A DNA stretch of 22,369 nucleotides from DATLAN01 sp035527455 (GCA_035527455.1 DATLAN010000299.1:1-22369); one strand, 5' to 3'; positions 1 to 7,819 are shown, counted from the first letter of the stretch. Program-made: numbers and translations. Notes: generated by a model not told the origin, from the letters alone.

Positions 1-53
1 CGGTCCTGCCAAACCAACCCACCTTCCAACGTTCTTTCACGAGGAGCTTCTAC

Positions 54-1406
54 ATGAGTCACGCCACGTCCAACCGCCGCGATTTCCTGAAGAAGTCGGC
101 CGGCGTTGCCGCTGCCGGTGCCGCGGCGCCGTACATCTGGACCGGTTCCTATGCCAAGGCTCAAGACGCGAACGATCGACCCACGATGGCGTCGATCGGC
201 GTGGGCGGGATGGGCAGCGGCGACGGCCGCAGCGCGTCGCGGTTCGCCGACATGGCGGCCTGCGCCGACGTCGATCGTAGCCACGCCGAACGCTTCGCCG
301 CCGACGCACGCTTCGGCGGCAAGTGCGAAGTCTACACCGATTACCGCAAGGTGCTCGATCGCAAGGACATCGACGTCGTCACCATCGGCACGCCCGACCA
401 CTGGCACTCGAAGATCGTCATCGACGCCCTGAAGGCCGGCAAGGACGTCCATTGCCAGAAACCGCTGACGCTGACCATCGACGAAGGCAAGCTGATCTGC
501 AAGGTCGTCAAGGAGAGCGGCAAGATCATGCACGTGGGCACCCAGCAACGCAGCGAGAACGGCAGCATGTTCCTCAAGGCCGTGGTGCTGGCCCAAAGCG
601 GCCGGCTGGGCAAACGGCTGACGGCCACCTGTTCGATCGGCGGCGGGCCCGGCGGCGGACCCTTCCCGATCATCGATCCCCCGGCCGAACTCGACTGGGA
701 CTTCTGGCTCGGCCAGACGCCGGCGGTCCCCTATAGCCGGGAGCGCTGTCACGGCAGTTTCCGCTGGTGGTTCGAGTACTCCGGCGGCAAGATGACCGAC
801 TGGGGCGCCCACCACATCGACATCGCCCAATGGGGATTGGGCTATACCGATTCCGGTCCGATCGAAGTCGAGGGCACGGCCGACTTCCCCGACGTTTACC
901 CGGCCGATTTCGATCCGGTGAAGTTCTTCAGCGGCGAGCAGAAGCTCCAAAACGGCTACAACACGGCCAACCGGTTCACGATCACGGCGACCTACGAGAA
1001 CGGCAACCGGATGATCGTCCAGGACGGACCCGACAACGGCATCTGGTTCGAGGGCGAGGACGGAAAAATCTTCGTCAACCGCGGCAAGCTGACCGGCAAG
1101 CCGATCGAAGATCTCACCGACGCGGACAAGAAGTGGCTCGACGAGGAAGTGGTGAAGCTCTACCTGGGCATGCAGCCGGGCGACCACATGCGCCACTTCT
1201 TCGAATGCCTCCAGCAGCGCAAGTTCACCATCTCCGACCCCTTTACCCACCATCGCACGATGACCTCCTGCCACCTCTGCAACCTCGCCATCCTGCTGAA
1301 GCGGAAGCTGCGGTGGGATCCGGTCAAGGAGGACTTCGTCGGCGACGAGCAGGCCAGCGCGTTGCGGAGCCGAAAGCAACGGGCACCGTATACGATCGAG
1401 GCCTAG
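54..1406 (+). CDS. TAT-exported Gfo/Idh/MocA family oxidoreductase
   Basis: A 450-residue protein that begins with a twin-arginine signal (RRDFLKK at residues 8-14, then an Ala-rich hydrophobic stretch to about residue 30), so export of a folded, cofactor-loaded enzyme is expected. A glycine-rich dinucleotide-binding loop (GVGGMG) lies near residues 49-54. The family's EKP motif reads CQKPL at 134-138, with the usual Glu replaced by Gln, and the C-terminal domain carries DWGAHHID at 249-256. Family members reduce or oxidise sugars and related polyols with NAD(P). Many planctomycete paralogues are exported and their substrates are unknown, so no substrate is proposed. The start is supported by GAGGAG at 41-46, seven bases upstream. 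It stands alone, followed by a long inverted repeat. Family assignment is firm; the reaction is not. Confidence 0.93.
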   Translation: MSHATSNRRDFLKKSAGVAAAGAAAPYIWTGSYAKAQDANDRPTMASIGVGGMGSGDGRSASRFADMAACADVDRSHAERFAADARFGGKCEVYTDYRKVLDRKDIDVVTIGTPDHWHSKIVIDALKAGKDVHCQKPLTLTIDEGKLICKVVKESGKIMHVGTQQRSENGSMFLKAVVLAQSGRLGKRLTATCSIGGGPGGGPFPIIDPPAELDWDFWLGQTPAVPYSRERCHGSFRWWFEYSGGKMTDWGAHHIDIAQWGLGYTDSGPIEVEGTADFPDVYPADFDPVKFFSGEQKLQNGYNTANRFTITATYENGNRMIVQDGPDNGIWFEGEDGKIFVNRGKLTGKPIEDLTDADKKWLDEEVVKLYLGMQPGDHMRHFFECLQQRKFTISDPFTHHRTMTSCHLCNLAILLKRKLRWDPVKEDFVGDEQASALRSRKQRAPYTIEA

Positions 1407-1430
1407 GCCGGGGCGCGGGGTGAGGGATGT

Positions 1431-1526
1431 GTAGGCCGGAACAAGCGCAGCGCAGTTCCGGCATTTGGTGAGGAAAGGCCGTGTGAAGCCACGTGCCGGA
1501 ACTGCGCTGCGCTTGTTCCGGCCTAC
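1431..1526. repeat. Inverted pair of GTAG-hairpin (REP/BIME-like) elements, family 1
   Basis: Two 33-bp arms (1431-1463 and 1494-1526) are perfect reverse complements around a 30-bp spacer. Each arm starts (outer end) with GTAG and then forms its own hairpin, GCCGGAAC pairing with GTTCCGGC across a 12-base loop. GTAG followed by a hairpin, in inverted pairs, is the known architecture of REP elements arranged as BIMEs. It lies between two convergent genes and could also act as a bidirectional terminator. Confidence 0.8.
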
Positions 1527-1531
1527 TTGGC

Positions 1532-2536
1532 TCACCCCTCACCCCTCGTCCCCCAACCCTCCGCATGCGACTGGGCCGAAAACCGCAAAATCACGGCGAC
1601 AGGCTCTTCGGTTACGGCGGCCAGCTTCAGATCGAGCCGTACGCCGTGGGGCAATAGCTGGGCCGTCTTCACGCGCACCGCCGGACCGTCGAGCTGCTCG
1701 ACCGCCACGTGGGGCGTTCTGTCGAACGGTGGGCAGAAGGCCACGTGCTCGCTGCCGGTGCGCTGGCCGGCGGCAAAGGGGATCCGCAGCCAGCCGGCGA
1801 GCCGTTCGCTGCCGTCGGCGGCCCGGCTGCGCACGAGTTGTTGCAGCACGTCGTCCGCCGGCCACGCGGGAGACAACCCGGCGGGCAGATCCTCGGTGAG
1901 AAGCGACTCCGCCACCGAAGAAACGGTGGGAGGCGATTCCAACGGCGCGGAAGCCGCCGTGGAAAGCGACTCGCTCGGCACCGACGCCGTGGACAGCGGC
2001 CCCGTCGAGACCGGCGCTGTGGGAGGCGACTCCGTCGGCGACGTATGGGGTGACGGCACGTGGGGCGGATCAACCCGTTGGGGTCGGATGGCCCGTTTCC
2101 CTCGCAATCTCCGCCACGCCATCGGCCCCCAGATCGCCAGTTCTCCGACGGACAGCACGACCCAAAACGCGATCAGCCCCCCAGGATCGGTATGGCGCAA
2201 GCTCAGCGCGGCGCCCATCGCCAAAACGGCCGCGGTCGGCGCAACGGTCACCAGCCGGTCGAGCGCCGTCGGCCGACTTCCCCGGTGCAGACGGCTCCAC
2301 GCGAGGCGACTCCCCCAGGCCGTCCCGGCGGTCAGCGCACCGACCAACAGCAACGAGGCGGGAGTCAACGGGTGGCTCAATTGTTCGGCCAGACGGCGCC
2401 AAACGGCGACCGCCGCGGTGCCGCAGAGCATGACGACCAGCGTGGGGGCCGACCACCGCGCGATTTCTGCGCCCGCCCGGTCCCAAGGCCCCGGCGCAAC
2501 CGAAGCGGCGACGTCCATGCGTGATTCGGCCCTCAC
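1532..2536 (-). CDS. Uncharacterised four-helix membrane protein with Pro/Ser/Thr linker
   Basis: I do not recognise a family. The 334-residue product has four hydrophobic segments at roughly 31-46, 58-74, 96-113 and 120-141, then a basic patch (WRRLRGKR). A low-complexity linker of about 70 residues (155-222) follows, rich in Pro, Ser and Thr, with a loose repeat of the type ESxST/ESPPT. The last 110 residues look like a small folded domain. The layout suggests an inner-membrane anchor holding a soluble domain at a distance. GTG at 2536 has GGAG about seven bases upstream; ATG at 2518 (residue 7) is an alternative start. The linker repeat is visible in the DNA as degenerate units of about 27-30 bases between about 1920 and 2045. 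It is probably monocistronic and separated from metK by a palindrome. The reading frame is convincing from its membrane topology; the role is unknown. Confidence 0.72.
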   Translation of the reverse strand: MRAESRMDVAASVAPGPWDRAGAEIARWSAPTLVVMLCGTAAVAVWRRLAEQLSHPLTPASLLLVGALTAGTAWGSRLAWSRLHRGSRPTALDRLVTVAPTAAVLAMGAALSLRHTDPGGLIAFWVVLSVGELAIWGPMAWRRLRGKRAIRPQRVDPPHVPSPHTSPTESPPTAPVSTGPLSTASVPSESLSTAASAPLESPPTVSSVAESLLTEDLPAGLSPAWPADDVLQQLVRSRAADGSERLAGWLRIPFAAGQRTGSEHVAFCPPFDRTPHVAVEQLDGPAVRVKTAQLLPHGVRLDLKLAAVTEEPVAVILRFSAQSHAEGWGTRGEG

Positions 2537-2581
2537 GATTCGCTCCGTCTATGCGTGCAGTGGTGGGTTACGCCAAGGACT

Positions 2582-2673
2582 CGTATAGTAGCCATCTCGC
2601 TCCGCGAGATGTGGCCAATGAAGATCGAGAGCTTCTCGGGCTACATCTCGCGGAGCGAGATGGCTACTGTACG
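2582..2673. repeat. Inverted pair of GTAG-hairpin (REP/BIME-like) elements, family 2, copy 1
   Basis: Arms 2588-2612 and 2643-2667 are perfect 25-bp reverse complements; allowing one mismatch they extend to 2582 and 2673. Each arm is GTAG plus a hairpin: CATCTCGC, loop TCC, GCGAGATG (an 8-bp perfect stem at 2593-2611). A diverged copy lies at 4823-4882. It sits just downstream of metK and may end its transcript. Confidence 0.82.
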
Positions 2674-2706
2674 CGCCGAATTCGGGAAGCAATTCCTATA
2701 CGAGTC

Positions 2707-3876
2707 CTACCCTCCGGCCGCCTTCTTCAAATCCTCGGTCCGATCGGTCTTTTCCCAGGTGAATTCCGGTTCGCTGCGGCCGAAGTGTCCGCCCGAGGCG
2801 GTCAACTGGTAGATGGGCCGGCGGAGGTCGAGATACTTGATGATCCCGGCGGGGCTCAAGGGGAACAACTCGCGCACCACCTCGCACAGCCATCCGTCGT
2901 CGATCTTGCCGGTCCCTTCGGTATCGACCTGCACGCTGACCGGCTCGGAAACGCCGATCGCATAGGCCAACTGGACTTCGCAGCGGTCGGCCAGTCCGGC
3001 GGCCACGATGTTCTTGGCCACATGCCGGGCCATGTAGGCGGCGCTGCGATCGACCTTGGTCGGGTCCTTGCCGCTGAAGGCCCCGCCGCCGTGCCGCGCC
3101 CAGCCGCCGTACGTGTCGACGATGATCTTCCGGCCCGTCAGACCACAGTCGCCGTGCGGCCCGCCGACCTCGAACCGGCCCGTCGGGTTGATGTGGTACG
3201 TGATCCGGCTGTCGACCAGGTCTTCGGGGAGCACCGGCGTGACCACGTGATCGATGACGTACTGGCGGATTTCCTCTTGGCTGACGTCGGGCCCGTGCTG
3301 CGTGGAAACCACCACCGTAGCGATCCGAACCGGTTTCGAGCCGTCGAACTCGACGGTCACCTGGCTCTTGCTGTCGGGCCGCAACCAGCCGACCTCGCCC
3401 TTGTGGCGGATTTCGGTCAACCGGTTGGTGATGCGATGGGCCAGGGCGATCGGCAGGGGCATCAGTTCGGGCGTGTCGTTGCAGGCGTAGCCGAACATCA
3501 GCCCCTGGTCGCCGGCCCCGATCTCTTTGCCTTCGGCCGCATCCTCATTGACACCCACGGCGATGTCGGGACTCTGCCGGTCGATCGAGAGCATCACGGC
3601 GCAACTGTCGGCACAGATGCCCATCGCGTCGTCGGTGTAGCCTACCTCGCGGATCACGGTCCGCACGACGTCGGTGTAGTTGACCACGGCCTTGCTCGTG
3701 ATCTCGCCGGCCACGATCGCAATGCCCGTCGTCACCATCGTCTCGCAGGCAACCCGGCTGTACGGGTCTTCGGCGAGCAGGGCGTCGAGGATGCCGTCGG
3801 AGATCTGGTCGGCCAGCTTGTCCGGATGTCCCTGACTGACCGCTTCGCTGGTGAACAAGTATTTGCCTCGTGCCAC
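2707..3876 (-). CDS. metK: S-adenosylmethionine synthetase
   Basis: Makes S-adenosylmethionine from methionine and ATP in the cytoplasm, supplying methyltransferases such as the two encoded at 9094-10745. The 389-residue length is normal for bacterial MetK. Hallmarks are the N-terminal GHPDK (16-20) with the following DQISD, the GAGDQG signature (120-125), GGPHGDCGLTGRK near 238-250, and the phosphate-binding GGGAFSGKD (263-271). Translation starts at GTG (3876), not ATG. The choice is fixed by AGGAGG at 3884-3889, seven bases upstream, and by the family N-terminus, where a short leader precedes LFTSE. No SAM riboswitch was seen in the leader. A sigma70-type promoter lies about 50-80 bases upstream. 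The frame is intact and no anomaly is seen. Confidence 0.98.
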   Translation of the reverse strand: MARGKYLFTSEAVSQGHPDKLADQISDGILDALLAEDPYSRVACETMVTTGIAIVAGEITSKAVVNYTDVVRTVIREVGYTDDAMGICADSCAVMLSIDRQSPDIAVGVNEDAAEGKEIGAGDQGLMFGYACNDTPELMPLPIALAHRITNRLTEIRHKGEVGWLRPDSKSQVTVEFDGSKPVRIATVVVSTQHGPDVSQEEIRQYVIDHVVTPVLPEDLVDSRITYHINPTGRFEVGGPHGDCGLTGRKIIVDTYGGWARHGGGAFSGKDPTKVDRSAAYMARHVAKNIVAAGLADRCEVQLAYAIGVSEPVSVQVDTEGTGKIDDGWLCEVVRELFPLSPAGIIKYLDLRRPIYQLTASGGHFGRSEPEFTWEKTDRTEDLKKAAGG

Positions 3877-3926
3877 GGGAAATCCTCCTGGAATGTGAGT
3901 GGTCTGCTCTGGACTCTAAACCACAC

Positions 3927-3956
3927 ATTGTAGTAGCGACACCCCGAAATCGGCAA
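3927..3956 (-). promoter_or_regulatory. Putative sigma70 promoter of metK
   Basis: Read on the minus strand, TTGCCG (3951-3956) and TACAAT (3927-3932) are separated by 18 bases. This would give a leader of about 44 bases before the GTG start. Position and match are good, but it is a prediction by eye. Confidence 0.45.
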
Positions 3957-3986
3957 CCGCGCTCGTTCGATTCGACGGGGCGAAGG

Positions 3987-4124
3987 CTAGCCCGGATTAT
4001 TCATAGGCTTGTAGCTACGTTCGCCAGAACGTGGGACGTGCCCAAGGGTTACGACCACGTTCTGGCGAACGTGGCTACGACAGTGTGTCACGCAATTCCC
4101 GGGGTCATGAATAATCCGGGCTAG
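3987..4124. repeat. Nested inverted repeat: GTAG-hairpin pair (family 3) inside a second palindrome
   Basis: The outer arms 3987-4004 and 4107-4124 are perfect 18-bp reverse complements (CTAGCCCGG then ATTATTCAT). Inside them are two GTAG-hairpin units, 4011-4034 and 4055-4078, reverse complements with one mismatch. Each is GTAG plus an 8-bp stem with loop GCCA (CCACGTTC/GAACGTGG in the right unit, with one T-G wobble in the left). The rest of this 313-base gap between metK and the PEGA gene holds the metK promoter and nothing else that I can see. Confidence 0.8.
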
Positions 4125-4190
4125 TAACGTTATCGTGGACAGACCACTAGAACCCGCGCGAGGCGACCCCCCATGAGTCGTGGGTGCCGT

Positions 4191-4790
4191 TTACCGCCCC
4201 CCCATTCCGCGGGGAGGCAGAGGATAAACCGGCTGCCCGCCGATGCCCGGCGAAATCGGCGGTAACGACGGAGCGGGGGTCGGTTCGAGAACGGGCAGCG
4301 CCGGCTCGGAGCCAGTCGCCGTCCCCGGGAACGCCGACGAGGGGGTGGCCACCATTGGCAAGTGGCCTCGCCTCAGTTCTTCCGCCCTCTGGAGGAGTTG
4401 CTCGGTGGGAACGACCACCTGCGGGGAGAGTTGATAGGTGAGCGTGTGGTCGTCGTGGATTTCGAAAGGAATCAGGTTTTCCGTCACGAAATCCAGCGGC
4501 GGGATCTGATACCAGGGCGTCGGGACGGGCTGCATGACGGTGAGCGTCTCGAAACCGTCCTTCACCAGGCGAATCTTTCGTTTGCCGTAGTACGTGAAGT
4601 TGTGTGAAATGGGCGTGGTGCCGATTTCATAGTCGTCCACGTAAACCAGGGCCCCCGGCGGATTGGTGCAGACGGTCATCCGCCGCCGCACGCAGCCGGC
4701 GACGCACGCGCAGATCACCACCGCGGCCGCAATCCAGGCCGCTTTTCGCCACGGGGCAGTCGACCTATCGCTGGAGCAAGACGAGAGCAT
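4191..4790 (-). CDS. PEGA-domain lipoprotein
   Basis: A 199-residue envelope protein. The N-terminus has a basic region (WRK), a hydrophobic stretch and a lipobox VAGC with the acylated cysteine at residue 33, so lipid anchoring after signal peptidase II cleavage is expected. Residues about 38-85 form a PEGA domain: TNPPGALVYVDDYEIGTTP is the beta-strand/Pro-Gly turn pattern of this surface module, followed by the typical KIRLVKDGFE strand. The C-terminal third is Pro-rich and likely disordered. PEGA domains occur in surface and S-layer-associated proteins, and their binding partners are mostly unknown. The start has no strong ribosome binding site. It is divergent from the PP2C gene, with a palindrome between them. 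Family is clear; the specific job is unknown. Confidence 0.88.
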   Translation of the reverse strand: MLSSCSSDRSTAPWRKAAWIAAAVVICACVAGCVRRRMTVCTNPPGALVYVDDYEIGTTPISHNFTYYGKRKIRLVKDGFETLTVMQPVPTPWYQIPPLDFVTENLIPFEIHDDHTLTYQLSPQVVVPTEQLLQRAEELRRGHLPMVATPSSAFPGTATGSEPALPVLEPTPAPSLPPISPGIGGQPVYPLPPRGMGGR

Positions 4791-4822
4791 GATGCAAAAG
4801 GGGACGGACGGTACGTTTCACC

Positions 4823-4882
4823 ATAGTAGCCATCTTGCTCCGCAAGACGGAGCCACGTCTCGCGGAGCGAGACGGCTACTAT
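4823..4882. repeat. Inverted pair of GTAG-hairpin (REP/BIME-like) elements, family 2, copy 2
   Basis: Arms 4823-4849 and 4856-4882 are 27 bp long with three mismatches and only a 6-bp spacer. Each contains GTAG and a hairpin related to that at 2582-2673. Relative to that copy, the right arm has CGTC/GACG in place of CATC/GATG, and the left arm has CTTGC/GCAAG in place of CTCGC/GCGAG. In both cases the two sides of the stem changed together. It lies between the divergent PEGA and PP2C genes. Confidence 0.78.
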
Positions 4883-4991
4883 CCGTAAACGGGGCCGGAG
4901 TATAGTGGCGACCGGTAGGATCTCCTAGCCCGAATTCCCCCGGCGCGGGAATCGTCTTCCCGCCGGACTGGCTCGCCGCCGAGCGCGCAGC

Positions 4992-5037
4992 TACAATAGA
5001 GCGTCTAAAGGCCAGCCCAACCCGTATTTCGGGCTGG
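4992..5037 (+). promoter_or_regulatory. Possible promoter -10 and leader hairpin of the PP2C gene
   Basis: TACAAT at 4992-4997 is a good -10 box, but no convincing -35 is seen. Downstream, CCAGCCC (5012-5018) pairs with GGGCTGG (5031-5037) around a 12-base loop, which would lie in the leader if translation starts at 5074. Another bulged hairpin is at 4940-4966. Evidence is weak. Confidence 0.3.
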
Positions 5038-5073
5038 ATGCGAGTGGCCGTCAGGATTACACCCGGAAGCAAG

Positions 5074-6378
5074 ATGGACCAAGAAACGGCCAACTGGGAC
5101 CACTGCCTTCAACACGCCGTCCTGAGCGACGTGGGATTGCGCCGGGCGAACAACCAGGACGCCGTGGCCGTGTTGTTGGCCGACAGCCGGGAAACCTGGC
5201 TTCGGCGGGGACATCTCTTCGTGGTCGCCGACGGAATGGGCGCCCATGCGGCCGGCGAATTGGCCAGCAAGCTCGCCACGGACACGGTTACACTGACCTA
5301 CTCCAAACGAATGGACCTTCCTCCCCCGGAAGCGATCCTTTCGGCCACCGAAGCCGCGAACGCCAAGATCCACAATCGCGGTCAGGCCGACGAGGAATTC
5401 CAGGGGATGGGCACGACGAACACGGCACTGTTGATCTTGCCGCAAGGGGCCGTGTTGGCCCATGTGGGCGACAGTCGGGCGTATCGACTCCGCGGTGATC
5501 GATTCGAGCAGTTGACCTTCGATCACAGCCTGGTCTGGGAGTTGCGGGCCGCCGGGCAGCTTTCCGGCGAAATCACCAGCGAACACATCCCGAAGAACAT
5601 CATCACCCGGTCGCTGGGCCCCAATCCCACGGTTTCCGTCGATCTGGAAGGCCCCTTCCCCATTGTGGTGGGCGACACGTTCGTGTTGTGCAGCGACGGG
5701 TTGTCCGGGCCCGTGGCCGACGAGGAGATCGGGGCGATCCTCATGTCGATGCCGCCGGAAGAAGCGGCCCGAGCATTGGTCGATCTGGCCAATCTGCGGG
5801 GCGGTCCCGATAACATCACGGTCATCGTTGCCCGAGTTACCGGCCCGCAAGTGACCAAGGGCAGCGGCAGTTCGGGTGATTTCTCCGCCGGTCCGAGAAC
5901 TGCCCGGCCCGTCCATCCGCTGCTATGGACACTGCTGGGGCTGTTCGCTTTGATCTCGGCGGGGTCGGCGGCGATGGAGTACTGGCTTGCGGCGTTGATC
6001 TGTCTCGGCGGGGCCATCGTGAGTGGGATCATCGCCATGGCAGTCCGTTACGGCGACGGGGGGGAAGTTTCCCGCTTTCGGGGCCAGGCCTTGGGAAAAG
6101 GCCCCTACACGGCCTGCAAAGCCGCCGCCAACGGCGAGTTCGTCGGCCGGCTCGAACGGATCGTCGACGAGTTGCGCGAGGCGGCGACTCGGGAGAAGTG
6201 GGCCGTCGAGTGGAACCGTTTCAACGCCTACCAGACTCAGGCTGTCGGCGCGAAGAAGGCTGCCGATTATCCCCGCTCGATCCGCGAGTATTTTCACGCC
6301 ATCAGCTTCATGATGGGCCAATTGAAGCACCAGCGCCGTCAGGGCGGCTCCGGGAGCGGAAGCGTGCTCGACCGGTAG
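5074..6378 (+). CDS. PP2C-type Ser/Thr protein phosphatase with membrane segments
   Basis: A metal-dependent protein phosphatase that should remove phosphate from Ser/Thr of proteins phosphorylated by Hanks-type kinases, which are abundant in planctomycetes. Numbering from ATG 5074 gives 434 residues. The motifs are DVGLRRANNQD (19-29), VADGMGAHAAG (51-61, metal ligands D53/G54), GMGTTNTAL (111-119), HVGDSRAYRL (130-139), CSDGLSG (206-212, D208) and GGPDNIT (243-249, D246). After the catalytic domain (to about 255), a linker leads to two hydrophobic helices (about 283-299 and 305-322) and a cytoplasmic-looking helical tail of about 110 residues. ATG 5038 would add 12 residues directly after a hairpin with no ribosome site. 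ATG 5074 has GGAAG four bases upstream and gives a family-like N-terminus, so I prefer it. It converges with the response regulator gene. Confidence 0.93.
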   Translation: MDQETANWDHCLQHAVLSDVGLRRANNQDAVAVLLADSRETWLRRGHLFVVADGMGAHAAGELASKLATDTVTLTYSKRMDLPPPEAILSATEAANAKIHNRGQADEEFQGMGTTNTALLILPQGAVLAHVGDSRAYRLRGDRFEQLTFDHSLVWELRAAGQLSGEITSEHIPKNIITRSLGPNPTVSVDLEGPFPIVVGDTFVLCSDGLSGPVADEEIGAILMSMPPEEAARALVDLANLRGGPDNITVIVARVTGPQVTKGSGSSGDFSAGPRTARPVHPLLWTLLGLFALISAGSAAMEYWLAALICLGGAIVSGIIAMAVRYGDGGEVSRFRGQALGKGPYTACKAAANGEFVGRLERIVDELREAATREKWAVEWNRFNAYQTQAVGAKKAADYPRSIREYFHAISFMMGQLKHQRRQGGSGSGSVLDR

Positions 6379-6384
6379 GACGGG

Positions 6385-6412
6385 TCGTCTTCGTGCTGCA
6401 CGAGAAAGACGA
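6385..6412. terminator. Possible bidirectional hairpin between convergent genes
   Basis: TCGTCTT (6385-6391) pairs with AAGACGA (6406-6412), with an inner CGTG/CACG stem and a 3-base bulge. It fills the 35-bp gap between the PP2C and response-regulator stops. No T tract follows on either strand, so it is only a weak terminator candidate. Confidence 0.25.
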
Positions 6413-6413
6413 G

Positions 6414-7577
6414 TCATAGTCCAACGGGCTCGGCGACGTTCCTTCCTGCCGCCGCTGAGGACGTCTCGCTTGCCTCGTCGAAACGAAACTCCAGCGACTG
6501 CCCCAGATCGCCTTCCACGCCCGCCAGGAACGCGTCGACGATCAACGGATCGAAATGCCGGCCGGACTCGATCTCGATCATCATCACCGCGTCCAACCGG
6601 GGATAGGCCGGTTTGTACGGCCTGACCGAAATCAGGGCGTCGAACACGTCGGCCACCGCCACGATCCGGGCGGCCAGAGGAATGTCCGTGCCGGAGAGAC
6701 CTTCGGGATAGCCGGTGCCGTCGAACCGTTCGTGATGGTATCGGGCGATCACCGCCGCCATCTCCAGAAAGCCCCCGTACTCGCTTTGGGCGATCGCCTC
6801 GTCCAGGATGTCGGCGCCGAGCGTCGTGTGCCGCTTCATTTGCTCGAATTCGTCGGGCGTCAGCGGCCCCGGCTTCAGCAGAATCGCATCCTTGATGGCC
6901 ACCTTGCCGACGTCGTGCAGCGGGCTCGACCGGTAAAGGTTCTCCAGAAACTCCTGATCGATCCGGTCGGCGTAGGGACCGCTTCGCTGCAACTGCTCGG
7001 CGATCTGTTGGCAGACGCACCGCATCCGCAACAGGTGTTCGCCCGTCTGCTCGTCGCGCGACTCGGCCACCTTGGCCATGGTGAAGATGGCCAGATCCTG
7101 CGTGGCGATGATCTGCTTGGTGCGTTCTGCCGCCGACTGCCGGTACTTCAAGCTGTGCGACTCGATCTCGGCCCGGACGGCGGCCACGTTGCTCAGGGCT
7201 TTCTGCAATTCGAAGTGCAGGTGAATCCTCGACCGCAACTCGTAGGGATCGAACGGCTTGACCACGTAGTCGTCGGCACCGGCCTCGAAGGCCCGCATCT
7301 GCTCTTCCCGAGACGACCTGGCCGACACCATGATGACTTGTGCGTGCTCGCAGAATCCGTTGGACTTCATCCGGCGACACGTCTCGTAGCCGTCGATGCC
7401 GGGCATCATGATGTCCAACAGCACCACGTCGGGGGCAGCCTGCGCCGCTTTCTCCAGCGCCTCTTCACCCGAGACGGCAGCCACGATCCGATAATCCTTT
7501 CGCAGGATCCCCGCCAACAGCGTGTGGATCGTCTTGTCGTCGTCAACGACGAGAACCGTCTTGGGCGTCTGCTGCAT
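6414..7577 (-). CDS. Response regulator with HD-GYP phosphodiesterase domain
   Basis: A 387-residue two-domain signalling protein. The receiver domain (1-120) has the acidic pocket D12-D14, phospho-acceptor D55 in LLDIMMPG and K107 in VVKPFDP. A helical linker (about 120-165) joins it to an HD-GYP domain with H181, the HD pair H221/D222 in HDVGKVAIKD, H250, H281/H282, the GTGYP form of the GYP motif (287-291) and D310. HD-GYP domains of this class hydrolyse cyclic di-GMP, and all expected metal ligands are present, so it is probably active and controlled by phosphorylation. No histidine kinase is adjacent. The frame stays open for about 900 bases upstream, but domain homology begins at this ATG. 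That extension is antisense to gap and is not coding. Its ribosome site is weak. Confidence 0.94.
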   Translation of the reverse strand: MQQTPKTVLVVDDDKTIHTLLAGILRKDYRIVAAVSGEEALEKAAQAAPDVVLLDIMMPGIDGYETCRRMKSNGFCEHAQVIMVSARSSREEQMRAFEAGADDYVVKPFDPYELRSRIHLHFELQKALSNVAAVRAEIESHSLKYRQSAAERTKQIIATQDLAIFTMAKVAESRDEQTGEHLLRMRCVCQQIAEQLQRSGPYADRIDQEFLENLYRSSPLHDVGKVAIKDAILLKPGPLTPDEFEQMKRHTTLGADILDEAIAQSEYGGFLEMAAVIARYHHERFDGTGYPEGLSGTDIPLAARIVAVADVFDALISVRPYKPAYPRLDAVMMIEIESGRHFDPLIVDAFLAGVEGDLGQSLEFRFDEASETSSAAAGRNVAEPVGL

Positions 7578-7819
7578 GGACCGCGCTTTCTGATGAAGCA
7601 AGGACGCTCCCGATTCTACGCTTCGGGAAATCGCCTCCCCGCACACCCACGATGAATTCCGGTGCCTCTGAAAAAATAGCTTGGAGTACGGGCCAACGAC
7701 AGAAGCGGCAGAGAATCGCCATCCGGTGATAACACTTATGCGACTCAGGAGGGTCATGACTGCTGGATGCCCGCGTATTGGGGCCGACAGTGGGTCGGAC
7801 AAGCAAACGCGATCCCATG
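7578..7819. other. Intergenic stretch with no recognised gene
   Basis: Leader of the response-regulator gene plus sequence downstream of gap. On the minus strand TAGAAT occurs near 7617-7622, but no matching -35 was found. No conserved riboswitch fold or protein-like small ORF was seen. Confidence 0.4.

Noticed and set aside
2521..3933. A 470-residue plus-strand frame across metK
   Set aside because: Antisense to metK; its Asp/Val/Gly-rich composition is the typical mirror of the coding strand.
3877..3990. SAM riboswitch in the metK leader
   Set aside because: The leader predicted from the promoter is about 44 bases, too short, and no kink-turn or P1-P4-like pairing was found.
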